Positions 43,917 through 52,607 of a stretch of 64,000 nt of DNA are shown in pieces. A program made the translations under genes and the position numbers. This DNA comes from Paenibacillus massiliensis 2301065 = DSM 16942 (GTDB lineage: Bacteria > Bacillota > Bacilli > Paenibacillales > Paenibacillaceae). A model generated the notes under the pieces. It saw nothing but the letters and a program-made list of their open reading frames with translations, searched no databases and had not been told where the DNA came from. The stretch spans positions 186,001 to 250,000 of the forward strand of contig NZ_KB898191.1 in assembly GCF_000377505.1 (NCBI RefSeq), in the 5' to 3' direction. Numbering within the stretch: position 1 is the first letter of the stretch; the number at the start of each line of letters is the position of its first letter.

Positions 43917-45290
43917 TTAGACCGTGATTTTATTCCGTTTCAGGATATTTACAAGCACGGCAGTTACTACAGTACCGATAACAATAGCCAGAGCATACAG
44001 CAATACATTGGTGATTGCATTCGGAATCGCCATGACGAAGATCCCGCCATGTGGCGCACGAAGTGCAGCACCGAAGGCCATGGACAAGGCACCAGCAACT
44101 CCTGAACCAACCATGAATGCTGGAATCATACGGAGCGGATCAGCCGCACCGAATGGAATAGCGCCTTCCGTGATAAAGGACAATCCGAGGAAGCCCGCTA
44201 CTTTACCAGCACCACGCTCTTCTGTCGTAAATTTCTTAGGTGCCATAACCGTTGCCAGCCAGATACCCAGTGGAGGAGTCATACCAGCTGCCATAACTGC
44301 TGCCATTGGGCCAAACACGCCACTCCCCAGCAGACCTACAGCGAACGTATAAGCTGTCTTGTTGAATGGACCACCCATATCAATAGCCATCATCGCACCA
44401 AGCACGGCACCCAGCAGAACAGCGTTGACAGAACCCATGGATTGCAGCCAGCTTGTCAACGCTCCCATGAGCGCAGCCAAAGGTGTACCGATGACATAAT
44501 GCATCAACAGACCTACGATCAGCACGGACAGCAGTGGTATCAAAAGAATTGGCTTCAAGCCCTCGAAGGACTTAGGAAGCTTGATTACCTTGATCAGGAA
44601 TTTCACGACGTAACCTGCCAGGAAACCAGCAATAATACCGCCGAGGAAGCCAGCACCTAGCGAACCCGCCATCACGCCACCAACTAATCCCGGTGCAAGA
44701 CCTGATTTACCTGCGATCGAGAAGGCAATAAAACCAGCGAGGATTGGGATCATCAGACCCATGGCCGCGCCACCAATCGCCCCAAGGGATGCGCCCAGGC
44801 TTCCTTCTGGAGGATTAATTCCCCACAGGAAGGACAGGGCAATGATAAGTCCACCTGCCACTACGAGCGGAAGCATGTTGGATACACCATTCATAAGGTT
44901 CTTATAAATGCTGTTGCCAGATGAAGCTTTGGTCTCTGCAGAGCTTTTCTCCTTACCAGCAGACGAGGACGCTACAGGTGCAGTGGCTTCCTTGGCAAGA
45001 GCTTGCTCAATCAATTCTCCCGGAATCTTAATCCCTTGTGCTACAGGTACTTTAACGACAGGCTTGCCTTCAAAGCGACTTTCATCAACATCGGTATCTG
45101 CGGCAATAATGATGGCATGTGCTTCAGCGATCTCTTCAGGAGTAAGTCCGTTCTCTACGCCGACCGCACCACGTGTCTCTACTTTAATTTGGACATTTTT
45201 CTCATTGGCAGCCTTCTGAATGGATTCAGCAGCCATATACGTATGGGCAATACCCGTTGGACAAGCCGTAACAGCTAACAGCTTTTTCAT
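43917..45290 (-). CDS. fruA: PTS fructose EIIBC
   Basis: 457 aa. The EIIB domain comes first, with its phosphorylated cysteine in TACPTGIAHTYMAAE (Cys10), then an Ala/Ser/Lys-rich linker (about residues 100-125), then the membrane EIIC with the conserved GGPFNKTAYTFA and GAIPFGAADPLR. It imports fructose as fructose-1-phosphate. It begins 7 nt after fruK. Confidence 0.93.
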   Translation of the reverse strand: MKKLLAVTACPTGIAHTYMAAESIQKAANEKNVQIKVETRGAVGVENGLTPEEIAEAHAIIIAADTDVDESRFEGKPVVKVPVAQGIKIPGELIEQALAKEATAPVASSSAGKEKSSAETKASSGNSIYKNLMNGVSNMLPLVVAGGLIIALSFLWGINPPEGSLGASLGAIGGAAMGLMIPILAGFIAFSIAGKSGLAPGLVGGVMAGSLGAGFLGGIIAGFLAGYVVKFLIKVIKLPKSFEGLKPILLIPLLSVLIVGLLMHYVIGTPLAALMGALTSWLQSMGSVNAVLLGAVLGAMMAIDMGGPFNKTAYTFAVGLLGSGVFGPMAAVMAAGMTPPLGIWLATVMAPKKFTTEERGAGKVAGFLGLSFITEGAIPFGAADPLRMIPAFMVGSGVAGALSMAFGAALRAPHGGIFVMAIPNAITNVLLYALAIVIGTVVTAVLVNILKRNKITV

Positions 45291-45297
45291 TATTCAT

Positions 45298-46254
45298 TCA
45301 CCCTTTTTTCGCATTATGAATTACTTGAATATCAACCGCTTCCAGATGGGACTCCACTTCTGCCAAGGTACACACCTCTGTGCCTGGCTTGGAAGCAGTA
45401 ATACTTCCTGCTGCTGTCGCCCATCTGGCTGTCGTAAGCAACGAGCGATTATGCAGCAGACAAGCCGAGATGGCAGCTACCATTGAATCTCCTGCTCCGA
45501 CCGTACTCTGAGGCACAATCGGGAAGGGGCGGGCTCGGATCACTTCATCAGCACTTACCAGAATAGATCCATCACCACCCATCGACACCACGACCCACTC
45601 AATCCCCTGCTCCAGTAGACTTTGGCAGGCTTGAATAACAGCATCATCGGAATCAAGCGGCTTGCCTACCAGCTGCTCCAGCTCGTGAATATTCGGCTTG
45701 ACAGCGAACGGTATGGCTTGTAGCCCCTGCCTGAAGGCTTCGCCGTCAGCATCCAGAATCGTCTTGACTCCCTTGGACTTGGCCAGCTCACCAATCTGTC
45801 TATAGGTATCCTCTGGCATTCCTGGCTGTAGACTTCCTCCAAGGACAAGCACCCCAACCTCTCCTAGTAGACGCTCAAGTTGAGTATGGAATGTACTTGC
45901 TTCCTCCGCCGTAATACCGTTTCCACGTTCATTCACTTCCGTGGTCACCTTGCTCTCGGAATCCACGATCTTCAGATTGGTGCGAGTCTCTCCCTCTACC
46001 TTCACAAAAGCCTGCTCTATCCTCATGACCTGAAGTCGATCCAGAAGCTGAGTACCTGCATATCCTCCTGCAAAGCCTGTAGCCACAACAGGTTCATTGA
46101 AGCTCTTCAGCACTTTGGCTACATTTATGCCTTTGCCCCCTGCGTCTACTCGCATCTCCTCAATACGATTCAATCCGCCAACCTGAAACCCCGGCAGCGT
46201 AACCGTCTTGTCAAGTGCAGGATTCAAGGTCACGGTTAGGACTTTGTTCTTCAC
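45298..46254 (-). CDS. fruK: 1-phosphofructokinase
   Basis: PfkB-family kinase converting fructose-1-phosphate to fructose-1,6-bisphosphate. 318 aa with TLNPALDKTV at the N-terminus, the first signature AGGKGINVAKVL, and the C-terminal GAGDSMVAAI holding the catalytic Asp. The GTG start has AAAGGAG 9 nt upstream. It follows fruR after a 78-nt gap carrying a tandem repeat. Confidence 0.93.
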   Translation of the reverse strand: MKNKVLTVTLNPALDKTVTLPGFQVGGLNRIEEMRVDAGGKGINVAKVLKSFNEPVVATGFAGGYAGTQLLDRLQVMRIEQAFVKVEGETRTNLKIVDSESKVTTEVNERGNGITAEEASTFHTQLERLLGEVGVLVLGGSLQPGMPEDTYRQIGELAKSKGVKTILDADGEAFRQGLQAIPFAVKPNIHELEQLVGKPLDSDDAVIQACQSLLEQGIEWVVVSMGGDGSILVSADEVIRARPFPIVPQSTVGAGDSMVAAISACLLHNRSLLTTARWATAAGSITASKPGTEVCTLAEVESHLEAVDIQVIHNAKKG

Positions 46255-46274
46255 CTGTGCTGACTCCTTTCCAT

Positions 46275-46322
46275 AAAGCTCTATAATCTCCTACCTTCAA
46301 AGCTCTGTAATCTCCTACCTTC
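46275..46322. repeat. 24-bp tandem duplication between fruR and fruK
   Basis: Two adjacent 24-bp copies (46275-46298, 46299-46322) differ at one base. On the transcribed strand each contains GGTAGGAG, a ribosome-site-like element, upstream of the real fruK site. Confidence 0.8.
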
Positions 46323-46332
46323 GCACAAAGCA

Positions 46333-47097
46333 TCATACGATGGTTACCACAATGCCTAGCTTTCGCATGGCCAGAATACTGTTCTCCGGCACCTCTTTGT
46401 CGAAAATACCATGATGTACCTGACTTAGCTCAGCTACCTTGGCGAAGGCCACTTTGCCAAACTTACTATGATCTGCTAATAACACGACCTCATTCGCAAT
46501 ATCCATCATCTTGCGCTTGGCCGCCGCCTCGACCATATTCGGTGTCGTCAGCCCCGCCCGTGCATCAATACCATTCATGGCAATGAAGGCTTTGTCTACT
46601 CGGATCATGTCCAGCGCAGCCTCGGTGATGGGGCCAACAAAAGCCTGTGTCTCCGGGCGAAGCATCCCGCCGGTCAGTGATACCTCAATGTCTCGGCAAT
46701 CCTTGAGCTCATTCAGCACAAGCAAAGAATTGGTGACCACACGAATATCTGTCATTCGGCGAATTTCGCGGGCCAAATGAAGCGTAGTCGTACCTGCATC
46801 GAGCAGCAAAGTATCACCGGGTCGAATGAGTTCCGCGGCTTCACGAGCAATAGCAGCCTTTTCCTCACGGAATAAATCTTCCTTATCAATGATGGCGGGC
46901 TCGATGTTCGCACTCTCCAAGGATACTGCTCCACCATGAGTTCGCTTAAGAAGCTGAGCTTCTTCAAGCTCCTTCAGATCCCGGCGGATCGTAGACTCGG
47001 ATACTTGAAACACCTCGCTTAGCACCTGTACGGATGCCCGCTGGTTTTGTTGAATATATTGAAGCAGTCTCGGCTTCCTTTCTTCCTCATACAACAT
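46333..47097 (-). CDS. fruR: DeoR-family regulator of the fructose operon
   Basis: 254 aa. The N-terminal DeoR helix-turn-helix (VQVLSEVFQVSESTIRRDLK) is followed by the sugar-phosphate sensor domain with LLDAGTTTLHLA and the conserved DHSKFGKVAFAKV. It heads fruR-fruK-fruA-EIIA and is expected to repress it until fructose-1-phosphate accumulates. Candidate binding boxes overlap the promoter upstream. Confidence 0.9.
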   Translation of the reverse strand: MLYEEERKPRLLQYIQQNQRASVQVLSEVFQVSESTIRRDLKELEEAQLLKRTHGGAVSLESANIEPAIIDKEDLFREEKAAIAREAAELIRPGDTLLLDAGTTTLHLAREIRRMTDIRVVTNSLLVLNELKDCRDIEVSLTGGMLRPETQAFVGPITEAALDMIRVDKAFIAMNGIDARAGLTTPNMVEAAAKRKMMDIANEVVLLADHSKFGKVAFAKVAELSQVHHGIFDKEVPENSILAMRKLGIVVTIV

Positions 47098-47291
47098 CTA
47101 GGACCACCCCGATTCGGTCGAAAAGCACTCCTATGCAGGCTGCTAAATCCCTTTAGAGTCTTAGAATGTGTCTTCCGCCCTGTTCTTCATACATTTACAA
47201 CCAGAATAGCTTCTTCATTTTACGACCATTTCATAGCAATTCGTTCTATAAAGGAACCCATCAACATTGCAATAAGAGCTTCTCAACAAAA

Positions 47292-47326
47292 TGATCATTT
47301 ATGATTCTTTGTGCTCATTTGTGATT
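47292..47326 (-). promoter_or_regulatory. FruR operator boxes
   Basis: TGATCATTTATGATT (47292-47306) and TGCTCATTTGTGATT (47312-47326) are 20 bp apart, two helical turns. A third copy in the opposite direction (AGTCATAAACGAGCA) is at 47395-47409. The consensus on the minus strand is AATCAYAAAYGAKCA. Confidence 0.55.
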
Positions 47327-47352
47327 ATAATAGCGGTTACATCAAAAGTAAA
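47324..47352 (-). promoter_or_regulatory. Fructose operon promoter
   Basis: On the minus strand TTTACT (47347-47352), 17-bp spacer, a perfect TATAAT (47324-47329). One FruR-like box overlaps the -10. Confidence 0.65.
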
Positions 47353-47542
47353 TAGCTATTTTCAGGTTTAATTGAGCATATTATTCCACTAAACAGTCAT
47401 AAACGAGCATTAAACATCATATCCACACCATATGTTCCCAGAAGCATAGGTGATCTGTAAAAAAGAAGCCTCAATTCTTAAATTTTGCGCATATATTATG
47501 GTAATAAGTTCTTAATTTGTTGTCATTCATCCAAATAGTTAC

Positions 47543-47572
47543 TTGACAAGAATGCTCATAAGAAGGTACATT
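47543..47572 (+). promoter_or_regulatory. Possible pelA promoter
   Basis: TTGACA (47543-47548), 18-bp spacer, TACATT (47567-47572). It leaves a leader of about 260 nt with the cre site inside it. Apart from this and the FruR boxes, the 739-nt gap 47098-47836 holds no gene. Confidence 0.45.
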
Positions 47573-47678
47573 ATAAGCGTTGTGGCGTGGTTGTTTTTTC
47601 CATTCATTGAAAACTTTAATTCATTTAATGTTTTCTCATGGAGAGGAGGGACTGAGCGTTTTATTTTTTAGTTACATT

Positions 47679-47692
47679 TGTAATCGCTTACA
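47679..47692. promoter_or_regulatory. cre site (CcpA operator) upstream of pelA
   Basis: TGTAATCGCTTACA fits the consensus TGWAANCGNTNWCA at every position. It lies 144 nt before the pectate lyase start, so the enzyme should be under carbon catabolite repression. Confidence 0.8.
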
Positions 47693-47836
47693 TTTTAACT
47701 GATTAAACTCTTTGATTTAATTGAGTCATAAAAGTTAGATGAACTACTGAACCAGGAACCATTGTTCCATGGATGTCTGTTCGTTAGTATCATCCACGCT
47801 TGAGACTTCCAAAATACTTGTAGCAGGAGGTACTTT

Positions 47837-49012
47837 ATGTCGAATCATTCGTTCAAAAAGTTCATGCTGCCATGCCTTACGGCTGGATTAATCTTGGGAA
47901 CACTCCCTGTTGGTGTCATCTCGGCTGATGCTTCCTTGGCTGGGCAGACATCCCCTAGCGAGACCACCATTGCGGCTACAGATCTCTCACTTGCTGCTGT
48001 AAACACCGACAGTTTGTTGAATAAGCACAGAGATATTAGTAATTTTATAAGTGGCAATCTGAGCACCGATACCACATTAGCCAACAATATCCTGACCTGG
48101 CAAATGCCTCATGGTGGGTTCTACAAGGATATGCTGGAACAATACAAAAAGCCGTGGAATGGCTCTGAAGCCAAGTCAGGTTGGGTGGCCTCTGGGGTCG
48201 AGCTTGGAACAATTGACAACAAGGCCACTGTAGCAGAAATCCGTTTCTTGGCCTACATGTACAATCAGACAGGCAATGAAGCGTATAGAACAAGCATGCG
48301 CAAAGCCGTGGATTTCATTATCGGTATGCAATATTCCTCTGGTGGATTCCCACAGGTCTTTCCGAAGCGTGGCAACTATTCTGATGCTGTGACCTTCAAT
48401 GATGATGCCATGGTTCGCGTAATGGTGCTCATTGATGACATAGTTAACCGCAGGGGAGAATTTAGCAACAACAACCTGCTCACCAGCACCCAGCGCAACA
48501 ATCTGAATACGGCCTTGAATAAAGGCGTGGATTACATTCTAAAATCGCAGATTGTCAACAATGGAGTACGGACGGTATGGTGTGCACAGCATGATCCGGT
48601 TACTTTTGCTCCAGTTGCAGGGCGTGCCTATGAATTGCCGTCCAAATCAGGGGGTGAATCTGTAGGCATCGTGGCTTTCCTCATGTCCAGACCGCAGACT
48701 CCAGAAGTTCGGCAGGCCGCTCAAGCAGCGCTTAAGTGGTACGACAGTGTCCGTGTTGACGGTACCCAATATGTACGCCGGGGCCCGGATTATTTCGTGA
48801 ATGATCCATCCAGCGTCATATGGTATCGCTTTTATAATGTAGATGACAACAAACAGTTCTTCGCAGATCGGGACGGTCAGAAATATTACGATATTCTGCA
48901 AATCAGTGAAGAGCGCCGTCATGGATATGCTTGGGCAGGCGCATATGCACGCAACCTACTGCAGCTCGCATCCGACAGCGGCTACTATACTCTCTCCAAG
49001 CCTCTGCCTTAA
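47837..49012 (+). CDS. pelA: Secreted pectate lyase, family PL10
   Basis: 391 aa. The signal peptide (KFMLPCLTAGLILGTLPVGVISADA) should be cut near residue 32. The PL10 helical domain follows: KSGWVASGVELGTIDNKATV, GGFPQVFPKRGNYSDAVTF with the acidic pair NDD, TVWCAQHDP, and SGGESVGIVAFLM. It cleaves polygalacturonate by beta-elimination outside the cell. AGGAGG lies 6 nt before the ATG. The cre site upstream fits a catabolic enzyme repressed by good sugars. Confidence 0.92.
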   Translation: MSNHSFKKFMLPCLTAGLILGTLPVGVISADASLAGQTSPSETTIAATDLSLAAVNTDSLLNKHRDISNFISGNLSTDTTLANNILTWQMPHGGFYKDMLEQYKKPWNGSEAKSGWVASGVELGTIDNKATVAEIRFLAYMYNQTGNEAYRTSMRKAVDFIIGMQYSSGGFPQVFPKRGNYSDAVTFNDDAMVRVMVLIDDIVNRRGEFSNNNLLTSTQRNNLNTALNKGVDYILKSQIVNNGVRTVWCAQHDPVTFAPVAGRAYELPSKSGGESVGIVAFLMSRPQTPEVRQAAQAALKWYDSVRVDGTQYVRRGPDYFVNDPSSVIWYRFYNVDDNKQFFADRDGQKYYDILQISEERRHGYAWAGAYARNLLQLASDSGYYTLSKPLP

Positions 49013-49095
49013 CTCCAAAGTACAGACCAGCAATTCAAGGCACAGCATATAGATTTACAAATCAATATTGCGCAGTTACAACAAACAGTTAGAAT

Positions 49096-49173
49096 TTGAG
49101 TTAGAGCTTTGAGTTAGAGCTTTGAGTTAGAGCTTTGAGTTAGAGCCTTGAGTTAGTGCTTTAAGTTAGGACT
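49096..49173. repeat. 13-bp tandem repeat, six copies
   Basis: Unit TTGAGTTAGAGCT: three perfect copies, then TTGAGTTAGAGCC, TTGAGTTAGTGCT and TTAAGTTAGGACT with growing divergence. It lies between pelA and the transporter gene; the rest of the 338-nt gap is unremarkable. Confidence 0.9.
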
Positions 49174-49350
49174 ATGAAGTTATACAGTCACAGCTATCCG
49201 GCAGAGCCAGAATGATTGAAAGCCTATGACCCCCAAAATGAAAACGTGTTCATTTTATCCTAACACGTGAATCTAGGTGATTAACTCGGTTCCTCCCTCC
49301 TTCTTGGTCAACATGCTATAATGATTCCAGAAGAAGGGAGGACTACTACT

Positions 49351-50313
49351 GTGTTAGCTAGAGAACAGCTCGAAAAGCATCAGATTTCCATATATGCGGG
49401 AGCCTTGGTGCTGGGTGTTGGCCTGGGCCTTGCCAACCCCGCTGTAAATAGCGTATTGGAATCTCTGATCTCACCGATCATTGCCCTCCTGCTCTACTCC
49501 ATGTTTACCCAGATCCCATTCCTGCAACGTAAAGAAGCATTCGCAAGTCCCCGTTTCCTGATTGCGCTACTGTTATCCAATTTTGTACTGGTACCGATCG
49601 TGGTCTGGGCCATATTGCAATGCTTTCCCACTCTACCAGTTCCCGTGTTAACTGGAATATGCCTGGTGTTACTCGCTCCGTGCATCGACTATGTTATTAT
49701 GTTTACGCAAATGGCGCGAGGCAATGTAGTATACATCTTGACCGCAACTCCTGTACTTTTCATCATTCAAATTGTACTACTTCCAGTGTATCTGTACCTC
49801 TTCCTGGGAGAACAGATGTCAGGTCTGATGCAACTGGGGCCTTTTATTGAGGCCTTTGTGTACCTGATTGTCATTCCTTGCCTGTTGGCTGTGCTCCTTC
49901 AAGCTTGGGCTAGAAGGTCGCAGAATGGAGTGCGAGGCATCGCTATCAGTGCCTGGCTCCCCGTTCCTTTTATGGCCTTGACACTGTTTGTGGTAGCTGC
50001 TTCACAGCTTCCCAAGCTGAAGGGTGATCTGCATCTCATTCTTCAGATTCTGCCAATCTATATGCTATTTCATGTCCTGATGCCTATCTGTTCAAGTCTC
50101 ATCGCTCGTTGCTTCCGACTCGAATCGGGTGCAGGAAGAGCGCTGCTCTTCAGCTCCAGCACGCGTAATTCGTTGGTCGTACTCCCCTTGGCTCTGGCAT
50201 TGCCAGGAGAATGGGGTACGATCGCTGCAGCTGTAATTGTGACCCAGACCATGGTAGAACTTGTGGCCGAGCTTATCTACATAAGAGCTATTCCCTGGAT
50301 GATTAAGGATTAG
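49351..50313 (+). CDS. BASS/ACR3-like membrane transporter
   Basis: About 320 aa, roughly ten membrane segments, resembling the bile acid:sodium symporter / arsenite exporter superfamily (LLAPCIDYVIMFTQMARGN in the fourth segment region, and SSSTRNSLVVLPLALALP near the end). Relatives are often named arsenic resistance protein, but no arsR or arsC is adjacent, so the substrate is open. The frame is open from 49321, but GGGAGG lies 9 nt before the GTG at 49351, which I take as the start. Confidence 0.8.
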   Translation: MLAREQLEKHQISIYAGALVLGVGLGLANPAVNSVLESLISPIIALLLYSMFTQIPFLQRKEAFASPRFLIALLLSNFVLVPIVVWAILQCFPTLPVPVLTGICLVLLAPCIDYVIMFTQMARGNVVYILTATPVLFIIQIVLLPVYLYLFLGEQMSGLMQLGPFIEAFVYLIVIPCLLAVLLQAWARRSQNGVRGIAISAWLPVPFMALTLFVVAASQLPKLKGDLHLILQILPIYMLFHVLMPICSSLIARCFRLESGAGRALLFSSSTRNSLVVLPLALALPGEWGTIAAAVIVTQTMVELVAELIYIRAIPWMIKD

Positions 50314-50385
50314 CAAAAAGCACTCCGGTAGTCGTAAGATCAAGGAAAACCTTGAATTTACGTACTACACAGAGTGCTTTTTGCT
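50312..50385. terminator. Long bidirectional terminator
   Basis: The perfect 14-bp outer stem AGCAAAAAGCACTC / GAGTGCTTTTTGCT contains further inner pairings (TCAAGG/CCTTGA). It serves the transporter gene (plus) and gnd (minus). Confidence 0.85.
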
Positions 50386-50474
50386 GTTTCTATCATTTAT
50401 TAATTATCAAGCTTTGCTTGCCCCATTCACAATCCATCATCGCAGTTGCTCTGTGACGTGGTCGTGTTGAACAA

Positions 50475-51881
50475 TTACATCCATTGATGGTGGAACGTAC
50501 CTTCCTTATCCACACGCTGGAACGTATGCGCTCCAAAGTAGTCACGTTGCGCCTGCAGCAGGTTGGCCGGCAGACGTTCTGTGCGATAGCTATCATAGTA
50601 TGCCAGTGCCGAAGCAAAGGCAGGAACCGGAATACCACGGGTAACCGCAATCGCAATTACTTTTCTCCAAGCATCCTGATAATCATCTACGATTTTGCCA
50701 AAGTATTGATCAAGGAACAGGTTCTTCAGCCCAGGCTCACGGTCATACGCATCCTTGATGTTCTGCAGGAAGCCAGCACGAATGATGCATCCACCACGGA
50801 AGATCATAGCGATAGATCCGTAGTCCAGATTCCAATCATACGTGTCGGAAGCTGCTCTCATTTGAGCAAAACCTTGTGCATAGGAAGCAATCTTGCTGGC
50901 ATACAGTGCCTTGCGAACGGCTTCGATGAATTCTTCACGATCACCATCAAAGCTGCTCGCTGCCGGGCCACTCAGCTTCTTGCTGGCTGCCACACGCTCT
51001 TCCTTCAACGCCGAAATAAAGCGGGAGAAGACTGACTCTGTAATGATGGACAGTGGGACGCCCAGATCCAGAGAGCTTTGGCTAGTCCATTTACCCGTAC
51101 CTTTCTGACCAGCAGAATCGAGGATCACATCAACCATTGGCTTGCCCGTGTCTGGGTCTGTCTTGGAGAAGATATCCGCTGTAATCTCGATCAGATAGCT
51201 GTCCAGCTCTCCCTTGTTCCATTCGCTGAAGATTTCATGCAGCTCGGAGGAGCTAACACCTAGTACATCCTTGAGCAAATGATAGGCTTCTCCGATCAAT
51301 TGCATATCTCCATACTCAATACCGTTATGCACCATCTTCACATAATGGCCTGCGCCATCTGGTCCAATGTAAGTGGAGCACGCATCTTCACCCACTTTGG
51401 CGGAGATGGCTGTCAGTATAGGCTCTACCAGTTCATAGGCACTCTTCTGTCCGCCTGGCATAATTGCTGGTCCTTTAAGCGCTCCTTCTTCCCCACCCGA
51501 CACACCTGCGCCGATGAAGCGGAAGCCCTTCGCTTCCAGATCCTTACTACGACGTTGTGTATCTGGGAAGTGAGCGTTACCTCCGTCAATGATGATATCG
51601 CCTGGCTCCAGATGAGGAACCAGGGAATCAATCGTAGCATCTGTTCCTTGTCCCGCTTGCACCATGATCAGAATCTTGCGTGGAACCTCCAAGGAGGCCA
51701 CGAATTCTTCAATACTATATGTCGGAAGCAGCTGTTTGCCTGCGGCTTCCTGCACGAGGGCATCCGTCTTCTCACGGGAACGGTTATACACGGAGACTGT
51801 GAAGCCTCTGCTCTCAATATTCAGGGCAAGGTTTTTACCCATGACTGCGAGTCCAATTACACCAATTTGTTGTTTACTCAT
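50475..51881 (-). CDS. gnd: 6-phosphogluconate dehydrogenase (NADP-dependent, decarboxylating)
   Basis: 468 aa. The N-terminal Rossmann motif [13 protein letters not shown] and the NADP-type NRSREKTD, then the substrate signature [19 protein letters not shown] with catalytic Lys, and the C-terminal tail. It converts 6-phosphogluconate to ribulose-5-phosphate and NADPH. It is the last gene of zwf-fsa-gnd, 30 nt after fsa, and ends at the long hairpin. Confidence 0.95.
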   Translation of the reverse strand: MSKQQIGVIGLAVMGKNLALNIESRGFTVSVYNRSREKTDALVQEAAGKQLLPTYSIEEFVASLEVPRKILIMVQAGQGTDATIDSLVPHLEPGDIIIDGGNAHFPDTQRRSKDLEAKGFRFIGAGVSGGEEGALKGPAIMPGGQKSAYELVEPILTAISAKVGEDACSTYIGPDGAGHYVKMVHNGIEYGDMQLIGEAYHLLKDVLGVSSSELHEIFSEWNKGELDSYLIEITADIFSKTDPDTGKPMVDVILDSAGQKGTGKWTSQSSLDLGVPLSIITESVFSRFISALKEERVAASKKLSGPAASSFDGDREEFIEAVRKALYASKIASYAQGFAQMRAASDTYDWNLDYGSIAMIFRGGCIIRAGFLQNIKDAYDREPGLKNLFLDQYFGKIVDDYQDAWRKVIAIAVTRGIPVPAFASALAYYDSYRTERLPANLLQAQRDYFGAHTFQRVDKEGTFHHQWM

Positions 51882-51911
51882 GTCTTGTTTGCCTCCAATG
51901 AATTGCTGCGA

Positions 51912-52577
51912 TTATTGAGTTGTCTTAGCCCAATCTGCTGCGAATTTTTCCAAGCCTTGATCGGTCAGCGGATGCTTGGCGATCTGCTCGATGACTGTGA
52001 AAGGTACGGTTGCAATATGTGCTCCTGCCAGGGCTACGCGGGTAACGTGGTCCGGATGGCGAACGGAAGCTGCAATGATCTGCGTATCCAACTGATGCAC
52101 GCGGAACAACTCGGCAACCTTCGCTACCAGCTGTACCCCATCCTCAGAGATATCATCCAGACGCCCCAGGAACGGAGATACGTAAGTCGCACCTGCACGC
52201 GCCGCCAGCAATGCCTGGTTCACAGTGAAGATCAAGGTTACGTTGGTCTTCACACCCTTTTGAGTGAGGTAACGGCAGGCTTCCAATCCAGCCAATGTCA
52301 TCGGCAGCTTGATAGTAATATTTTTATCATTATTATTGATCTTGATCAGTTCGTTCGCCTCGGCAATCATCTCTTCTGCCGTAATCGCGTTCGGCGTTAC
52401 TTCGGCAGAGACAGATTCCACATCGGGAACGGCCTGCAGAATTTCAGCAATGCGATCCTCGAATTTCACACCCTCCTTCGCCACGAGCGAAGGATTTGTT
52501 GTTACACCAGACAAAACACCGATTTTATGAGCAGTCTTGATAGCTTCCACATTAGCTGTGTCAATGAAAAACTTCAT
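51912..52577 (-). CDS. fsa: Fructose-6-phosphate aldolase / short transaldolase
   Basis: 221 aa, the short TalC/FSA type rather than the ~330-aa transaldolase. [14 protein letters not shown] is the family start, ITTNP-like [13 protein letters not shown] follows, and the Schiff-base lysine is in NITIKLPMT. It sits between zwf and gnd, so transaldolase activity linking the pentose phosphate pathway to glycolysis is the likely role. AGGAGG-type GGAGG lies 10 nt before the ATG. Confidence 0.9.
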   Translation of the reverse strand: MKFFIDTANVEAIKTAHKIGVLSGVTTNPSLVAKEGVKFEDRIAEILQAVPDVESVSAEVTPNAITAEEMIAEANELIKINNNDKNITIKLPMTLAGLEACRYLTQKGVKTNVTLIFTVNQALLAARAGATYVSPFLGRLDDISEDGVQLVAKVAELFRVHQLDTQIIAASVRHPDHVTRVALAGAHIATVPFTVIEQIAKHPLTDQGLEKFAADWAKTTQ

Positions 52578-52607
52578 ACGTAAACGACCTCCATTTGGTG
52601 TATTTTA

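Noticed and set aside
49096..49173. CRISPR array
   Set aside because: The 13-bp units are contiguous with no spacers, and there are no cas genes in the window.
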